Origin: Dyadobacter bucti
Lineage (GTDB): Bacteria > Bacteroidota > Bacteroidia > Cytophagales > Spirosomataceae
NCBI RefSeq assembly: GCF_005869225.1
Contig: NZ_SWFP01000002.1
Location: 1,222,502 to 1,286,501 of the forward strand
Direction of reading: 5' to 3'
Length of the DNA stretch: 64,000 nucleotides
Shown here: positions 1 through 8,696 of the stretch, piece by piece
Layout of the letters: the number at the start of each line of letters is the position of its first letter
How positions within the stretch are numbered: position 1 is the stretch's first letter
The notes under the pieces: model-generated
What the model was told of the DNA's origin: nothing
What the model saw: only the letters and a program-made list of their open reading frames with translations
Databases searched by the model: none
Made by a program: the position numbers and the translations under genes

Positions 1-819
1 GAACGGATACAAAATAGTGCGGCAGAGCGGGCCAACAGCATTGAGTTCGCTTTGAATCAGCTACAGCGATTGGGCCAGCAAAGAAATGAGCATCTTCGGC
101 AGAGTTCGCATGATATCCGTGCAGGCTTCGGCATTTTGATGGCGGCCTCCAAACTGCTCGAAATGCCGGCAACCGAAAAAGAGCGTGCAGACCTGATAGC
201 AATGCTCAACCGTAACCTGTCTTCTATTCAGGAAATGCTTTTACAACTCACTGACTATGCGCGGATTGAAGCAGGCCAAGATACGTTGGAGATCCAAAAA
301 TTTGACGTTGCCGCACTCATCAGGGACGCGTTGAAGGTCGCACAACCGCTTGCAGAACACTACGGTCTGGAACTTCTGGGAACCGGCCCCGATACGCTCG
401 AAGTAACAAGCGACTACGTAAAGGTACAGCGCGTTCTCATCAACCTGCTGCACAACGCCCTCAAATACACGCGGAAAGGAGGTGTCTACGTGAGCTGGGG
501 CATGGAAAATTCGTTACGTTGGACGTTAAGCGTTCAGGATACGGGGCCAGGGTTTTCCACGAATAGTCCGGCCGCTCTGCTTGCTGAGCAACTGAAGCCG
601 GCATTGTCAACAACTGCCAGTCATCAGGACACTCCCCTCTTTGATGAAAAACCACTCGCAAAGTCAGACGCGGTCAAAGAAAGCGAAGGGCTGGGTTTGT
701 TTATAGTCAAAAAGCTTTGCGAACTAATGAAAGCGTCAATGGATATAGAAAGCAAACCGGAAAAAGGGACGCTCGTCCGTATCCGTTTTCTTATGGAACA
801 AATTCCGAATAGAAATTGA
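1..819 (+). CDS. Sensor histidine kinase, C-terminal part (5' end outside window)
   Basis: The reading frame is already open at base 1, so this is the 3' part of a longer kinase gene; the TTG at 52 is an internal codon, not a convincing start. The dimerisation/phosphoacceptor helix contains S-H-D-I-R with the histidine codon at 109-111. It is followed by a HATPase_c domain with an N box (INLLHNALKYT, about 441-474), a G1 box (DTGPGF) and a G2 box (EGLGLFIVKKL). It should autophosphorylate on His and pass phosphate to a receiver domain. The sensory domain is not visible. A receiver gene starts 13 bases downstream, so the two probably form a two-component module. The kinase assignment is firm; the signal is unknown. 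Confidence 0.93.
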   Translation, partial: ERIQNSAAERANSIEFALNQLQRLGQQRNEHLRQSSHDIRAGFGILMAASKLLEMPATEKERADLIAMLNRNLSSIQEMLLQLTDYARIEAGQDTLEIQKFDVAALIRDALKVAQPLAEHYGLELLGTGPDTLEVTSDYVKVQRVLINLLHNALKYTRKGGVYVSWGMENSLRWTLSVQDTGPGFSTNSPAALLAEQLKPALSTTASHQDTPLFDEKPLAKSDAVKESEGLGLFIVKKLCELMKASMDIESKPEKGTLVRIRFLMEQIPNRN

Positions 820-832
820 ATTATAATGAAGT

Positions 833-1294
833 ATGCAAAAAGAAATTTATCTTGTTGAAGATTCTTCGGATTTCCGCCAACTCGTAAGGAGTATCTTCAA
901 TCACTTTTTACCAGAATATAACATCAGGTCATTTCAGGGTGCCCGGGAGTTATATCAATATATGGTTCTGCAGTCGGATGATGAGTACACAGGCAGGCGT
1001 CCGGCACTGATCATACTGGATCTGAAAATGTATACGATAGATGGTATTGAGCTCCTGAAACTGATCCGGCAGACACCCTCGAATACATTTACCGAATGGA
1101 AAGCTATCCCGATCATCATGCTCAGCGGTTCCGCCCATCAGGATGATATCAACAAGTGCTATCAGGCAGGCGCAAATTCGTTCTTCATCAAACCAGTCGA
1201 TTTTGAAGAACTTAAAAAACTGCTGGCGACGGTCTGCCGCTATTGGGTCGATTACAATCGTCTTGCATCAGCGGCCTTTACTTCCCAGGATTAA
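833..1294 (+). CDS. Single-domain response regulator (CheY-like receiver)
   Basis: This 153-residue protein is one receiver domain with no output domain. It shows the acidic pair E9-D10, the phosphoacceptor D63 in LIILDLKM, a Ser/Thr switch region near LSGS (97-100) and the conserved K120-P121 in FFIKPVDF. It starts 13 bases after the kinase gene, on the same strand, so the kinase is its likely phosphodonor. Regulators of this kind act by protein-protein contact or as phosphorelay intermediates. The last 30 residues (VCRYWVDYNRLA) resemble the tail of the receiver at 41257-41691. The family is clear; the downstream target is not. Confidence 0.93.
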   Translation: MQKEIYLVEDSSDFRQLVRSIFNHFLPEYNIRSFQGARELYQYMVLQSDDEYTGRRPALIILDLKMYTIDGIELLKLIRQTPSNTFTEWKAIPIIMLSGSAHQDDINKCYQAGANSFFIKPVDFEELKKLLATVCRYWVDYNRLASAAFTSQD

Positions 1295-1346
1295 GCGGTA
1301 TTTTTCGGGCAGGTTACATGAATTGAAAACGGGAAACTATATTTAA

Positions 1347-1396
1347 GGCGTGTCGCAGGATTTGAAGTGTTTATACTCCTATTCCAACGACACGCC
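1347..1396. terminator. Inverted repeat between convergent genes
   Basis: A 9-bp perfect inverted repeat (GGCGTGTCG at 1347-1355, CGACACGCC at 1388-1396) with a 32-base loop lies between the convergent ends of the response regulator (1294) and the secreted-protein gene (1419). Position suggests a bidirectional transcription stop, but the loop is long and there is no strong T tract. Confidence 0.35.
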
Positions 1397-1418
1397 CTAA
1401 CTGACGTCAGCCTATGAC

Positions 1419-1924
1419 CTAAGGACGGCCTTGACTACGCTTTGTCGCCTGGTTCTCGTAATTGTTAGTTTTCCCGGTTTTGTTCTTCATGTTCCTGGGA
1501 GCGGAGCCGCTGCCTTTTTTAAGGGTTGTATCCGATTCGGTAAGGTTTTTGTTACGCCTTTCGATCGCCTCCTTAGAGTTCAGTATTGATTCGGAATCCC
1601 CTGATCCGGGTCGGTCAGAATAATTTGCGTTCCCGTTTGTAGCTCCACCTGGGCGGGTACTCGATTTTACGCCATCTTCACCCAGATTTTCCTGCCCGCC
1701 CGGACGTGGGTTCGCCGGAGTAGCCTGCCGGTCATCGTTCTGGCCGGTCTTGTCCTGATCACCCGCCTGGGCGCCCGTGGTTTGTTTTGATCCGCTGTCC
1801 CGGTTGTCTGGCCCTGCTTATTCTGACCTGCCGGCAGGTCAACGGAACCGGTTGTACTTTGTCCGTAAGAAACCGATGCCGCACACAACATGACAGCAAG
1901 GGAAAATGTTATTGGCTTTTTCAT
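1419..1924 (-). pseudogene. Small secreted low-complexity protein, single-base frameshift
   Basis: The ATG at 1924 opens a protein with a clear signal peptide (about residues 1-21, ending S-Y-G-Q) followed by a Q/G/T/N-rich mature part. Near 1800 the composition abruptly becomes Arg-rich and the frame stops at 1667. Shifting by one base at about 1795-1802 (a GGG run) restores a long open frame with the same Q/G/D/N/T-rich style, running to TAG at 1419-1421. The repaired protein would have about 168 residues. No known family is recognised. Either the gene carries a real one-base deletion or the assembly is wrong in a G run. A TGGCAT motif lies 74 bases before the start. Confidence 0.7.
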
Positions 1925-1982
1925 AATTATTCAGTTTTAAGTTTGATGAATCTGGTTTTTTACTTTTTTGGTCAACTATGGT

Positions 1983-1998
1983 ATAAAAAGACATGCCA
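1983..1998 (-). promoter_or_regulatory. TGGCAY...TTTTT motif upstream of secreted-protein gene
   Basis: On the minus strand the sequence TGGCATGTCTTTTTAT begins at 1998, 74 bases before the ATG at 1924. It is one of a family of similar motifs in this window (see findings). Whether it is a promoter box or a protein-binding site is not known. Confidence 0.5.
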
Positions 1999-2013
1999 GC
2001 GGCTGGCTTCTTG

Positions 2014-3204
2014 TCAGAATAAACGAACCTTGTGAAGATCTTGCCGGGTTGCCTTTCTATATGCAAGTTGCCGGTCGATCAGTTTTTGTCCCTCCAAAAG
2101 TGCAATTGCCGACGGTTGGTGCAAAACCCTCCCGTACCTGCCAGAAAAATCCGTGTCCCACATCCCTGAATGATGCCAGACGTCGGGGTGGTCCCAGTCG
2201 GGCCTGTCGATGACTGGGTAAATACAGACACCCAGCAGCGGCACATCCCGCTCGATAAGCTGCGCACACTCAGAGGCGATCATTTGTATCCAGAGCGGCC
2301 GGTCTTCCTTTGGATGGCTGGTCTCCGCCAGAATCACAGGTTTGTCGTAACGCCGGTAAGCGGCTTCGAGCAGGTCGGCCAGAGGCCGCCACCTGGGATC
2401 AGCCACGGGGTCGTTCCACCCCAGAAAATCGTAACCCCCGATGATCCACTGATTGTTATAGTAGTAGTTGAAGCCCAAAACATCCACCAGTTCCTCGCTG
2501 CCGCCAAGCTCAGGGCACATACGCCCGCAAAGGATGTCAACAGCCTGGAACTGCTGCTCATTTTCCAAAACTGCCACAGCCAGTTCTTCTTCCGTAGGTT
2601 CCAGGCCAGGCACCATATTCACCAGCGGCTCGGTGGTAACGATCCTTACCGATCCGCTGATCCGCTTCATGGCCTTTGCCCCTTCGATGTACGCCCGCAT
2701 GAGCGCGTATTTTAGCTCCCAGCCGTTTTTTGTGCAGTAAGGTACCGTTGCGCCGACCTCCCCTCCCAGCCACGAGATGAAACTTACTTCGTTGATGGGA
2801 GTAACATACAGCAGCTCGCCTGGATTATGTTTGATATAAAAAGTTACGAAAGCTTCGCAAAGCGACACAAAACGCCGGGTGAAATGCGGGTGAAACGGAC
2901 TGAGGTCGGCAGGGTATCCAAAATGGCAAATGTCCCAGATCTGCTGCACCTGGTATTCCTTTGCCGCCTGCATCATTTCAAGTACAAAATCAAAGTTATA
3001 ATGATAAGGCTTGTACTCGACAACGCTCCAACGGATGCCTTCGCGAACTGTTCGGATGTCCAGGGAGCAAATCCGGGAATAGTCTTCACGGACCAGCTCG
3101 AGATGACCGGTCATCCCGAGCAGATCAACCCTGTCCCCGCTTGCATTCAGCTGATCGGTACATTCAAACCCGGCCATCCAGAAGGTATTAAATCCTATTT
3201 CCAT
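2014..3204 (-). CDS. Glycoside hydrolase family 1-like protein
   Basis: This 396-residue protein has a TIM-barrel GH1/GH-A layout. The probable acid/base Glu is in TPINEVSF (about residue 138) and the probable nucleophile Glu in VILAETSH (about residue 293); a W-R/N-rich strand (VREGIRWSVVEY) lies near the N terminus. It is shorter than classical GH1 beta-glucosidases (about 450 residues) and has no signal peptide, so it is likely cytoplasmic. It lies 25 bases downstream of the glycosyltransferase gene on the same strand, so the two are likely co-transcribed. Joint work on a glycan or glycolipid is inferred. The substrate cannot be read from sequence. Confidence 0.8.
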   Translation of the reverse strand: MEIGFNTFWMAGFECTDQLNASGDRVDLLGMTGHLELVREDYSRICSLDIRTVREGIRWSVVEYKPYHYNFDFVLEMMQAAKEYQVQQIWDICHFGYPADLSPFHPHFTRRFVSLCEAFVTFYIKHNPGELLYVTPINEVSFISWLGGEVGATVPYCTKNGWELKYALMRAYIEGAKAMKRISGSVRIVTTEPLVNMVPGLEPTEEELAVAVLENEQQFQAVDILCGRMCPELGGSEELVDVLGFNYYYNNQWIIGGYDFLGWNDPVADPRWRPLADLLEAAYRRYDKPVILAETSHPKEDRPLWIQMIASECAQLIERDVPLLGVCIYPVIDRPDWDHPDVWHHSGMWDTDFSGRYGRVLHQPSAIALLEGQKLIDRQLAYRKATRQDLHKVRLF

Positions 3205-3229
3205 GATGTTCTTAAATTACCGTTTGCGG

Positions 3230-4387
3230 CTAGCTGGCGTTTTTCAATTCACTGACCAGAACAACTGAATTGTCCCGCTGTCCTGCCATCACCATTAATT
3301 CCACCATAGCGGCAAAGGTATTCTCCCATGATTTATCAGAAAGAAACGCATCCACCGCATGAAGCCACAGACGGTCTGTATTTTTTTTCAGCTCATATTC
3401 GATAGCCGAGATAAAAGTTTCAGCATCATCGCCTATGCTCACCAGCCCCGTTTCCCCGTACGGAAAAACGACATCCCGGATCGCAGTGGACACCACAGGC
3501 TTTCCGGCAGCCAGGTATTCAGGCGTTTTGGTAGGGCTGATAAAACGGGTGGATTCGTTGAGAAGAAAAGGGATCAGCGCCAGGTCCCAGCCCGAAAGAT
3601 AGGAAGGCAATTCGTGATAGCTTTTGGAACCCAGGTAATGAATATTATCTGCACGCGGCAACATTTCAGGATCGATCTTCACCACCGGCCCGATCAGGAC
3701 AATCTGCCAGTCAGGCCGTGTGGCTGAAATTTCACGTATCAGCTCGTGGTCAAACCGCTCGTCAATAACTCCATAGAAACCCATTTTTATACCGTTGATC
3801 CCAGCCTGGTCCTCCGGCTCGGGCATGGCAGCCCTGGCTGCCTGGAAATGTGCTTTATCGATACTGCTCGGAAATGAATGAATGTTATGGTGACTGGCCT
3901 TTTTAGCCTCGTAAAGACTGGCCCCGCCGGTAAAGACAACGTCCGCCTGCCGGAGCAGCTGCTGCTCGATATGCCTGATCCTCGGCGGCGCAAATTTGAA
4001 AGCAGACAGCTCGTCCATGCAGTCGTACACCACCATTTTCGGCGTAAATGAATTTGAAAACTCAAAAGCCATGGGCGTGTAATACCAAAAGATGAAGTCG
4101 TTGCAGTCGTGGTCTTTAAAAAACGAATTCAAAAGGCTTCTCGTCATTTGGGTAACTTCTGCCGGGGTGACGCCCGCCGGCAGGTGCGGCACACAAACCC
4201 ATAATTTTTCAAGCTTTTTTTCGAATGTAAGATACGGTATCCCCGGGCAGTCGAAAATAGGCTCTTCCATAAAATACACATTGGCGATTCCGGCGAAGCG
4301 TGTCATCAGATGTTGCGGGCGCTGGAATACGAAATCCCACCTCAGGTGGGAAAAACACAGCAGGTTTTTTTGTAAGTTGATGGTCAT
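3230..4387 (-). CDS. Glycosyltransferase family 1/GT4-like
   Basis: The chosen start is ATG at 4387 (385 residues); an in-frame TTG at 4393 is a poorer choice. The N-terminal half begins with FSHLRWDFVFQRPQHLM, typical of a family of teichuronic-acid-like or exopolysaccharide glycosyltransferases. The C-terminal half holds the nucleotide-sugar binding region (YLGSKSYHELPSYLSGWDLALIP, then SPTKTPEYLAAGKPVVST), where P-T-K-x-x-E-Y is the usual E-containing donor-site motif. No signal peptide or membrane segment is seen. The GH1-like gene follows at 25 bases. A TGGCAT motif is 54 bases upstream of the start. Donor and acceptor are unknown. Confidence 0.85.
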   Translation of the reverse strand: MTINLQKNLLCFSHLRWDFVFQRPQHLMTRFAGIANVYFMEEPIFDCPGIPYLTFEKKLEKLWVCVPHLPAGVTPAEVTQMTRSLLNSFFKDHDCNDFIFWYYTPMAFEFSNSFTPKMVVYDCMDELSAFKFAPPRIRHIEQQLLRQADVVFTGGASLYEAKKASHHNIHSFPSSIDKAHFQAARAAMPEPEDQAGINGIKMGFYGVIDERFDHELIREISATRPDWQIVLIGPVVKIDPEMLPRADNIHYLGSKSYHELPSYLSGWDLALIPFLLNESTRFISPTKTPEYLAAGKPVVSTAIRDVVFPYGETGLVSIGDDAETFISAIEYELKKNTDRLWLHAVDAFLSDKSWENTFAAMVELMVMAGQRDNSVVLVSELKNAS

Positions 4388-4425
4388 GTTCAAATAAGGT
4401 GTTCAGTAAAAAAAGTGACTCCTTC

Positions 4426-4441
4426 AATAAGAATTATGCCA
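4426..4441 (-). promoter_or_regulatory. TGGCAY motif upstream of glycosyltransferase gene
   Basis: The minus strand reads TGGCATAATTCTTATT from 4441, 54 bases before the ATG at 4387. It shares TGGCATAAT with the motifs before treZ (26304) and the T9SS protein (54634). Confidence 0.5.
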
Positions 4442-4569
4442 GAGCATCCGATTGATGCAATACCTGGCTGACACACCTGACCTCATCTATGATCCGCTGA
4501 TCCTGAGCATTGATCGTAGCGATTCCCACTTGTGTAGAAAGAAAGCACCTGCACAATACTCATCCGGAC

Positions 4570-4585
4570 TGGCACAGGTTTTTAC
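4570..4585 (+). promoter_or_regulatory. TGGCAY motif upstream of glgX
   Basis: TGGCACAGGTTTTTAC begins at 4570, 181 bases before the GlgX start, farther than in the other cases. The 363-base gap 4388-4750 holds this and the divergent motif at 4441; no gene is recognised in it. Confidence 0.4.
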
Positions 4586-4750
4586 GGGAAGCGCGACTTT
4601 CAAGATGTGGAAGCCAAAGCAAAACGCGATGTTTTATCACGTCAAAGAATTACAATGCAATGCCCGGGTGTCCGAGCCTGATCCGAAATCAGACTCTTTC
4701 AACTGCCGCTTTGGGCATCAAAACAGTCAAAAAAGTAAACAATACCCGTA

Positions 4751-6928
4751 ATGGAAAGACGAATTGAGAACGAGCTGCTGGAATCACCGGCCAGCCTGAA
4801 TATACAAACCCTCCCCGGTAAACCTTATCCGCTCGGCGCAACATGGGACGGGAAAGGAATTAATTTTGCTGTTTTTTCCGAGAATGCCGACGGCGTGGAG
4901 CTTTGCCTCTTTAAGGCTGAAAATGAGGAAGATGAATACATTAAGATCAAGATTGAGGAAGTGTCCCACCACATCTGGCACGTATATGTACCCGACCTGG
5001 GCCCCGGGCAGCTTTACGGATACCGGGTGCATGGCCCTTACGATCCAGCAAACGGCCATCGTTTTAACTCCAATAAATTATTGCTCGACCCTTATGCCAA
5101 AGCCATTAACGGCACTATCAAGTGGGACGATGCGGTTTTTGGTTACGAAATCGGAAATCCGGACGAAGACCTGAGTTTCAGTGAGACGGACAGTGCGGGC
5201 TTTATTCCCAAAGCAGTAGTCATTGACAACCACTTCGACTGGACCGGCGACGCGCTGTTGGAAATCCCTTACCATCATACGGTCATTTACGAAGTACATG
5301 TAAAAGGTTTTACCATACTAAGGGACGAAATTCCGGAAGAAATACGGGGCACCTATGCGGCGATAGCACACCCTGTTACTATCAAATACCTGAAAGAACT
5401 GGGCATTACCGCTGTCGAGCTGATGCCAGTGCACCATTTCGCCGAGGACCGGCACCTGCTTGAAAAAGGACTTACCAATTATTGGGGGTACAATACGCTG
5501 GGCTTTTTTGCTCCGGATGCACGGTACAGCAGCAACAAAGAGCCGGGTAGCCAGGTCACTGAATTCAAAGAAATGGTGCGTGCGCTTCACAAGGCCGGCA
5601 TTGAAGTGATTTTGGATGTCGTATACAACCATACGGCCGAAGGTAACCACCAGGGGCCGACTTTTTCATTTAAAGGACTGGACAATGCTTCCTACTACCG
5701 CCTTGTAGCCGACGAAATGCGGCACTATATGGACTACACGGGTACAGGCAACACACTGAATGTCCAACTGCCCAATGTGCTGGCACTGATCATGGACAGC
5801 CTGCGATACTGGGTGACTGAAATGCATGTCGACGGTTTCCGGTTTGACCTGGCCTCGGCGATGGCCCGCACCTTACATGAAACCGACAGTCTCGGTTCCT
5901 TTTTCAACATTATTTATCAGGATCCTGTGATATCGCAGGTCAAGCTTATTGCAGAGCCGTGGGATATCAATGAAGACGGCTACATGGTTGGCAAGTTTCC
6001 CGTGGGCTGGGGAGAGTGGAACGGGATCTACCGCGACCAGGTCCGCGACTTCTGGCGCGGCTGCGACATCGAAATGAGTGTATTTGCCAAGCGTTTTACC
6101 GGTAGCCCCGACCTTTACCAGGGCGATGATCGCAGACCCACGGCCAGTATCAACTTCATTACCGCCCACGATGGCTATACGCTCCATGACCTGGTGAGCT
6201 ACGAGCAAAAACACAATGAAGCCAATGGAGAAGATAACAAGGATGGCGAAAACAGCAACCATTCCTGGAATTGCGGAGTGGAAGGACCAACGGACAATCC
6301 GGAGATCAACTCGCTCAGGGACAGACAAAAAAGAAATTTCCTGACCACGATGTTCCTCTCGCAGGGTGTACCAATGCTCGTGGCAGGTGATGAGATCGGC
6401 AGGACCCAGAACGGGAACAACAATGCCTACTGCCATGACGACGAAATATCCTGGCTGAACTGGGAAACTGCCGACCGGCAGCTTCTGGAGTTTACCAAAT
6501 CGCTGATCCACTTTTGCGAAGACCACCCTACCTTCCGGCGCCGTCGCTGGTTTCAGGACCTGCCCGTTGCCGGTACCGACGTCAAGGACATTATGTGGTT
6601 CCACCCGGACGGGAACCAGATACCCGATGAGCAGTGGGAATGCAATCCGGCCCGGTCCTTCGGTGTTTTTCTGAATGGAAAGGGGATCAGGTGCGTTGCC
6701 CCGGACGGCAGCAAAATCACCGACGATCACTTTTACATAATTTTCCATACCGGCGACCAGCCCATTGATTTTGCATTACCAAGTGAAGAATGCGGCTCTG
6801 AGTGGCACATAGTGATCAATACTGCGGAGAATTTTATCGGTGAAAACGAATATACGATCGCATCGGCCGACCAGCTGAATGTCGTCGGGCATTGTGTGGT
6901 TGTGTTAAGGTGTCACGCCAACAAATGA
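4751..6928 (+). CDS. glgX: Glycogen debranching enzyme GlgX (GH13 isoamylase type)
   Basis: The 725-residue length fits GlgX. An N-terminal CBM48 domain (about 20-130, starting PYPLGATWDGKGINFAVFSE) is followed by the GH13 barrel. Conserved regions are DVVYNHTAEG (about 291), the nucleophile in DGFRFDLAS (about 366), the acid/base in IAEPWDI (about 401) and FITAHDGYTL (about 472). It hydrolyses alpha-1,6 branches of glycogen or limit dextrin in the cytoplasm and releases linear malto-oligosaccharides, the substrate of the TreY/TreZ pair encoded at 20192-26246. A TGGCAC motif lies 181 bases upstream. The identification is firm. Confidence 0.96.
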   Translation: MERRIENELLESPASLNIQTLPGKPYPLGATWDGKGINFAVFSENADGVELCLFKAENEEDEYIKIKIEEVSHHIWHVYVPDLGPGQLYGYRVHGPYDPANGHRFNSNKLLLDPYAKAINGTIKWDDAVFGYEIGNPDEDLSFSETDSAGFIPKAVVIDNHFDWTGDALLEIPYHHTVIYEVHVKGFTILRDEIPEEIRGTYAAIAHPVTIKYLKELGITAVELMPVHHFAEDRHLLEKGLTNYWGYNTLGFFAPDARYSSNKEPGSQVTEFKEMVRALHKAGIEVILDVVYNHTAEGNHQGPTFSFKGLDNASYYRLVADEMRHYMDYTGTGNTLNVQLPNVLALIMDSLRYWVTEMHVDGFRFDLASAMARTLHETDSLGSFFNIIYQDPVISQVKLIAEPWDINEDGYMVGKFPVGWGEWNGIYRDQVRDFWRGCDIEMSVFAKRFTGSPDLYQGDDRRPTASINFITAHDGYTLHDLVSYEQKHNEANGEDNKDGENSNHSWNCGVEGPTDNPEINSLRDRQKRNFLTTMFLSQGVPMLVAGDEIGRTQNGNNNAYCHDDEISWLNWETADRQLLEFTKSLIHFCEDHPTFRRRRWFQDLPVAGTDVKDIMWFHPDGNQIPDEQWECNPARSFGVFLNGKGIRCVAPDGSKITDDHFYIIFHTGDQPIDFALPSEECGSEWHIVINTAENFIGENEYTIASADQLNVVGHCVVVLRCHANK

Positions 6929-6972
6929 AAGAAGAGCCCCTGAAACGACATCTCACATTGGGATGATTTTAG

Positions 6973-7104
6973 CTCCTGGGTACATCTGCCCATATCAATA
7001 CTTTTGCGGACACCACTTTTGCCGAAGTCGAAAGCGCTTTCAGCGGAGATGCGGCCAAACAGTTCGCCGAATCCATTGCCGAGTCCGCGAATATCCCAAA
7101 ATGA
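6973..7104 (+). pseudogene. Orphan C-terminal fragment of an unidentified gene
   Basis: Between glgX and the DUF892 gene there is a 43-codon stretch, preceded in frame by TAG at 6970-6972 and ended by TGA at 7102-7104. It has the composition of a real protein end: ...SAHINTFADTTFAEVE, then AAKQFAESIAESANIPK. There is no ATG at its beginning and no ribosome binding site. It is most simply the 3' end of a gene whose front part has been lost. The parent family is not recognised. No other gene is seen in the 306-base gap 6929-7234. Confidence 0.45.
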
Positions 7105-7172
7105 GTAACAGTTTTCCTCATAGTTACCCATCTTCATTTTTTCCGTTGACGCTTGATTTAACAGGTCAGAAT

Positions 7173-7188
7173 TGGTACGGATTTTTTT
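7173..7188 (+). promoter_or_regulatory. Degenerate TGGCAY-type motif upstream of DUF892 gene
   Basis: TGGTACGGATTTTTTT begins at 7173, 62 bases before the ATG at 7235. It departs from the consensus at one position (T for C) but keeps the spacing and the T tract. Confidence 0.35.
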
Positions 7189-7234
7189 AAAAACACCGCA
7201 AAAAAATCAACAATCACATTAAAAACTGAATGCT

Positions 7235-7780
7235 ATGAAAACCAAAAAAAGTAAAACCGCCGCCAAAAAACAGATCACAGAAGAAGATGGCGAAAAATTA
7301 AAAGAATTGCTGGTCGACGGCCTGAAAGACATCTACTGGGCTGAAAAAAATCTGGTGAAAGCCCTGGTGAAAATGTCAAAAAATGCGACTTCGGAAGAAT
7401 TGAGATCGGCATTTGACCTTCATAAAACCCAGACCGAGGAACACGTAGCCACAGTAGAACAGGTATTTGAAATCGTGGGAGAAAAGGCCCAGGCAAAAAA
7501 ATGTGCCGCTATGGAAGGCTTGATCGAAGAAGCTAACGAGATTATCGAAAGCACTGACAAAGGAACCTTGGTTCGCGACTGCGGACTGATCATGGCTGCA
7601 CAGAAAGTTGAACACTATGAAATAGCTTCGTATGGCACACTTCGCAATATTGCCAGGACACTTGGCTATGAAGATGCAGCCGAACTGTTGCAGCAAACGC
7701 TGGATCAGGAAGGAGAAACCGATCATCTGCTGACTGATCTCGCCGAATCATATGTGAACGAGCATGCGAGCGCAGAATAG
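7235..7780 (+). CDS. DUF892 (YciE/YciF) ferritin-like stress protein
   Basis: This 181-residue protein has a Lys-rich N terminus (residues 1-14) and then a four-helix ferritin-like domain. It has the family signature LLVDGLKDIYWAEKNLVKAL near residues 25-45, and the paired E..H / EHYE residues typical of PF05974 (HKTQTEEH near 68, KVEHYE near 128). Members are induced by osmotic and general stress; their biochemical role is not settled. A strong hairpin terminator follows directly, and a degenerate TGGYAC motif lies 62 bases upstream, so it is probably a single-gene unit. Confidence 0.93.
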   Translation: MKTKKSKTAAKKQITEEDGEKLKELLVDGLKDIYWAEKNLVKALVKMSKNATSEELRSAFDLHKTQTEEHVATVEQVFEIVGEKAQAKKCAAMEGLIEEANEIIESTDKGTLVRDCGLIMAAQKVEHYEIASYGTLRNIARTLGYEDAAELLQQTLDQEGETDHLLTDLAESYVNEHASAE

Positions 7781-7791
7781 TTTGGACATTC

Positions 7792-7837
7792 CTATCATAA
7801 GAAAGCCGACCAGATTAGTCGGCTTTTCTTATGATAG
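7792..7837. terminator. Strong hairpin terminator, probably bidirectional
   Basis: A 19/20-base inverted repeat with one bulge (arms 7792-7810 and 7818-7837, core AGCCGAC/GTCGGCT, loop CAGATTA) with A/T-rich flanks follows the DUF892 stop by 11 bases. It also lies downstream of the minus-strand barrel gene ending at 7980. Confidence 0.85.
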
Positions 7838-7979
7838 TATTTTGACAGGACAAATCTTTGTTTACCTGTCGAAGACTCCGGTGCAAATCAGTTTCAAAAT
7901 TCTCAAAAGTTGTGGAAATGACTTAGCGGCTGTTCGGGTTGGTTAGAAAGCCCAGAGCTCACAGGTATGCTGGTTTAAA

Positions 7980-8696
7980 TCATTTAGGTAAAAATGTAAG
8001 CTGAACCACCCCGGCTTGGGAACCGTCGCCATTGCTCCGCTGCCAGCCAAACGACAGCGGCAGACGCCGGGCAAGAAAGACCTCAAATCCCAGGGTCAAC
8101 TTCCCCTTTTTGTGGCTGCCCGAAATCCAGTCACCCAGCAGGTGAAATTTTTTGTGGAAGATCCCCGCGTCAAAAGCTGCCTGTACCCCGCACACAGGGC
8201 CGTCGCTCAGGTATTTATGGTTGCTGATATAAGGCCCGGCGGCCAGCTGGTATTGCTCCTGCGATCCTAGGGAAGCAAGGACATTGGTATACCCGTAATA
8301 AACGAAGCTTCGGTGATGCCCCATGAGATTTGTCCCTGCAACCGCCCCGATCCCCACTGAAAATGTATGAGTCAGTTCAAAAACCTTTTGGGCATTTCCC
8401 AGTAACAGCGGGGCATACGGCATGGCAGTAGTGGTATCATTTATCTCAAAACCTCTGTCTTTGAAAGCATAGTCAAGATTGATCAGATTGGCGCCGACCT
8501 CCCAGTTTTTCCCGAGACCATAGGTTAGCGTTGTAGAAGATTCGATCTCATCCTGAATTTCAAATTGTTGCTGTGCGCTGATTTTGCGGGCGTCTGTGAT
8601 TTCAGATGACGACACATTAAAAACTGTCAGCTGGGCGATCGCGTCTGTCCGCGACAATATAATAAGAACGCAGGTTGCCAGATAAATACCTTTCAT
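7980..8696 (-). CDS. Secreted outer-membrane beta-barrel-like protein, unknown function
   Basis: A 238-residue protein with an N-terminal signal peptide (hydrophobic ATCVLIILS, cleavage likely after DAIAQ) and alternating hydrophobic strands, e.g. VYYGYTNVLASL and GKLTLGFEVFLARR. It ends in an aromatic/hydrophobic strand (QLTFLPK), as outer-membrane barrels do. Its ATG overlaps the stop of the LLM oxidoreductase gene by four bases (ATGA), so it is translationally coupled as the third gene of that operon. No specific family is recognised. Confidence 0.75.
   Translation of the reverse strand: MKGIYLATCVLIILSRTDAIAQLTVFNVSSSEITDARKISAQQQFEIQDEIESSTTLTYGLGKNWEVGANLINLDYAFKDRGFEINDTTTAMPYAPLLLGNAQKVFELTHTFSVGIGAVAGTNLMGHHRSFVYYGYTNVLASLGSQEQYQLAAGPYISNHKYLSDGPVCGVQAAFDAGIFHKKFHLLGDWISGSHKKGKLTLGFEVFLARRLPLSFGWQRSNGDGSQAGVVQLTFLPK

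Noticed and set aside
5873..6748. Long minus-strand open frame inside glgX
   Set aside because: It is the antisense shadow of the well-supported GlgX coding sequence.
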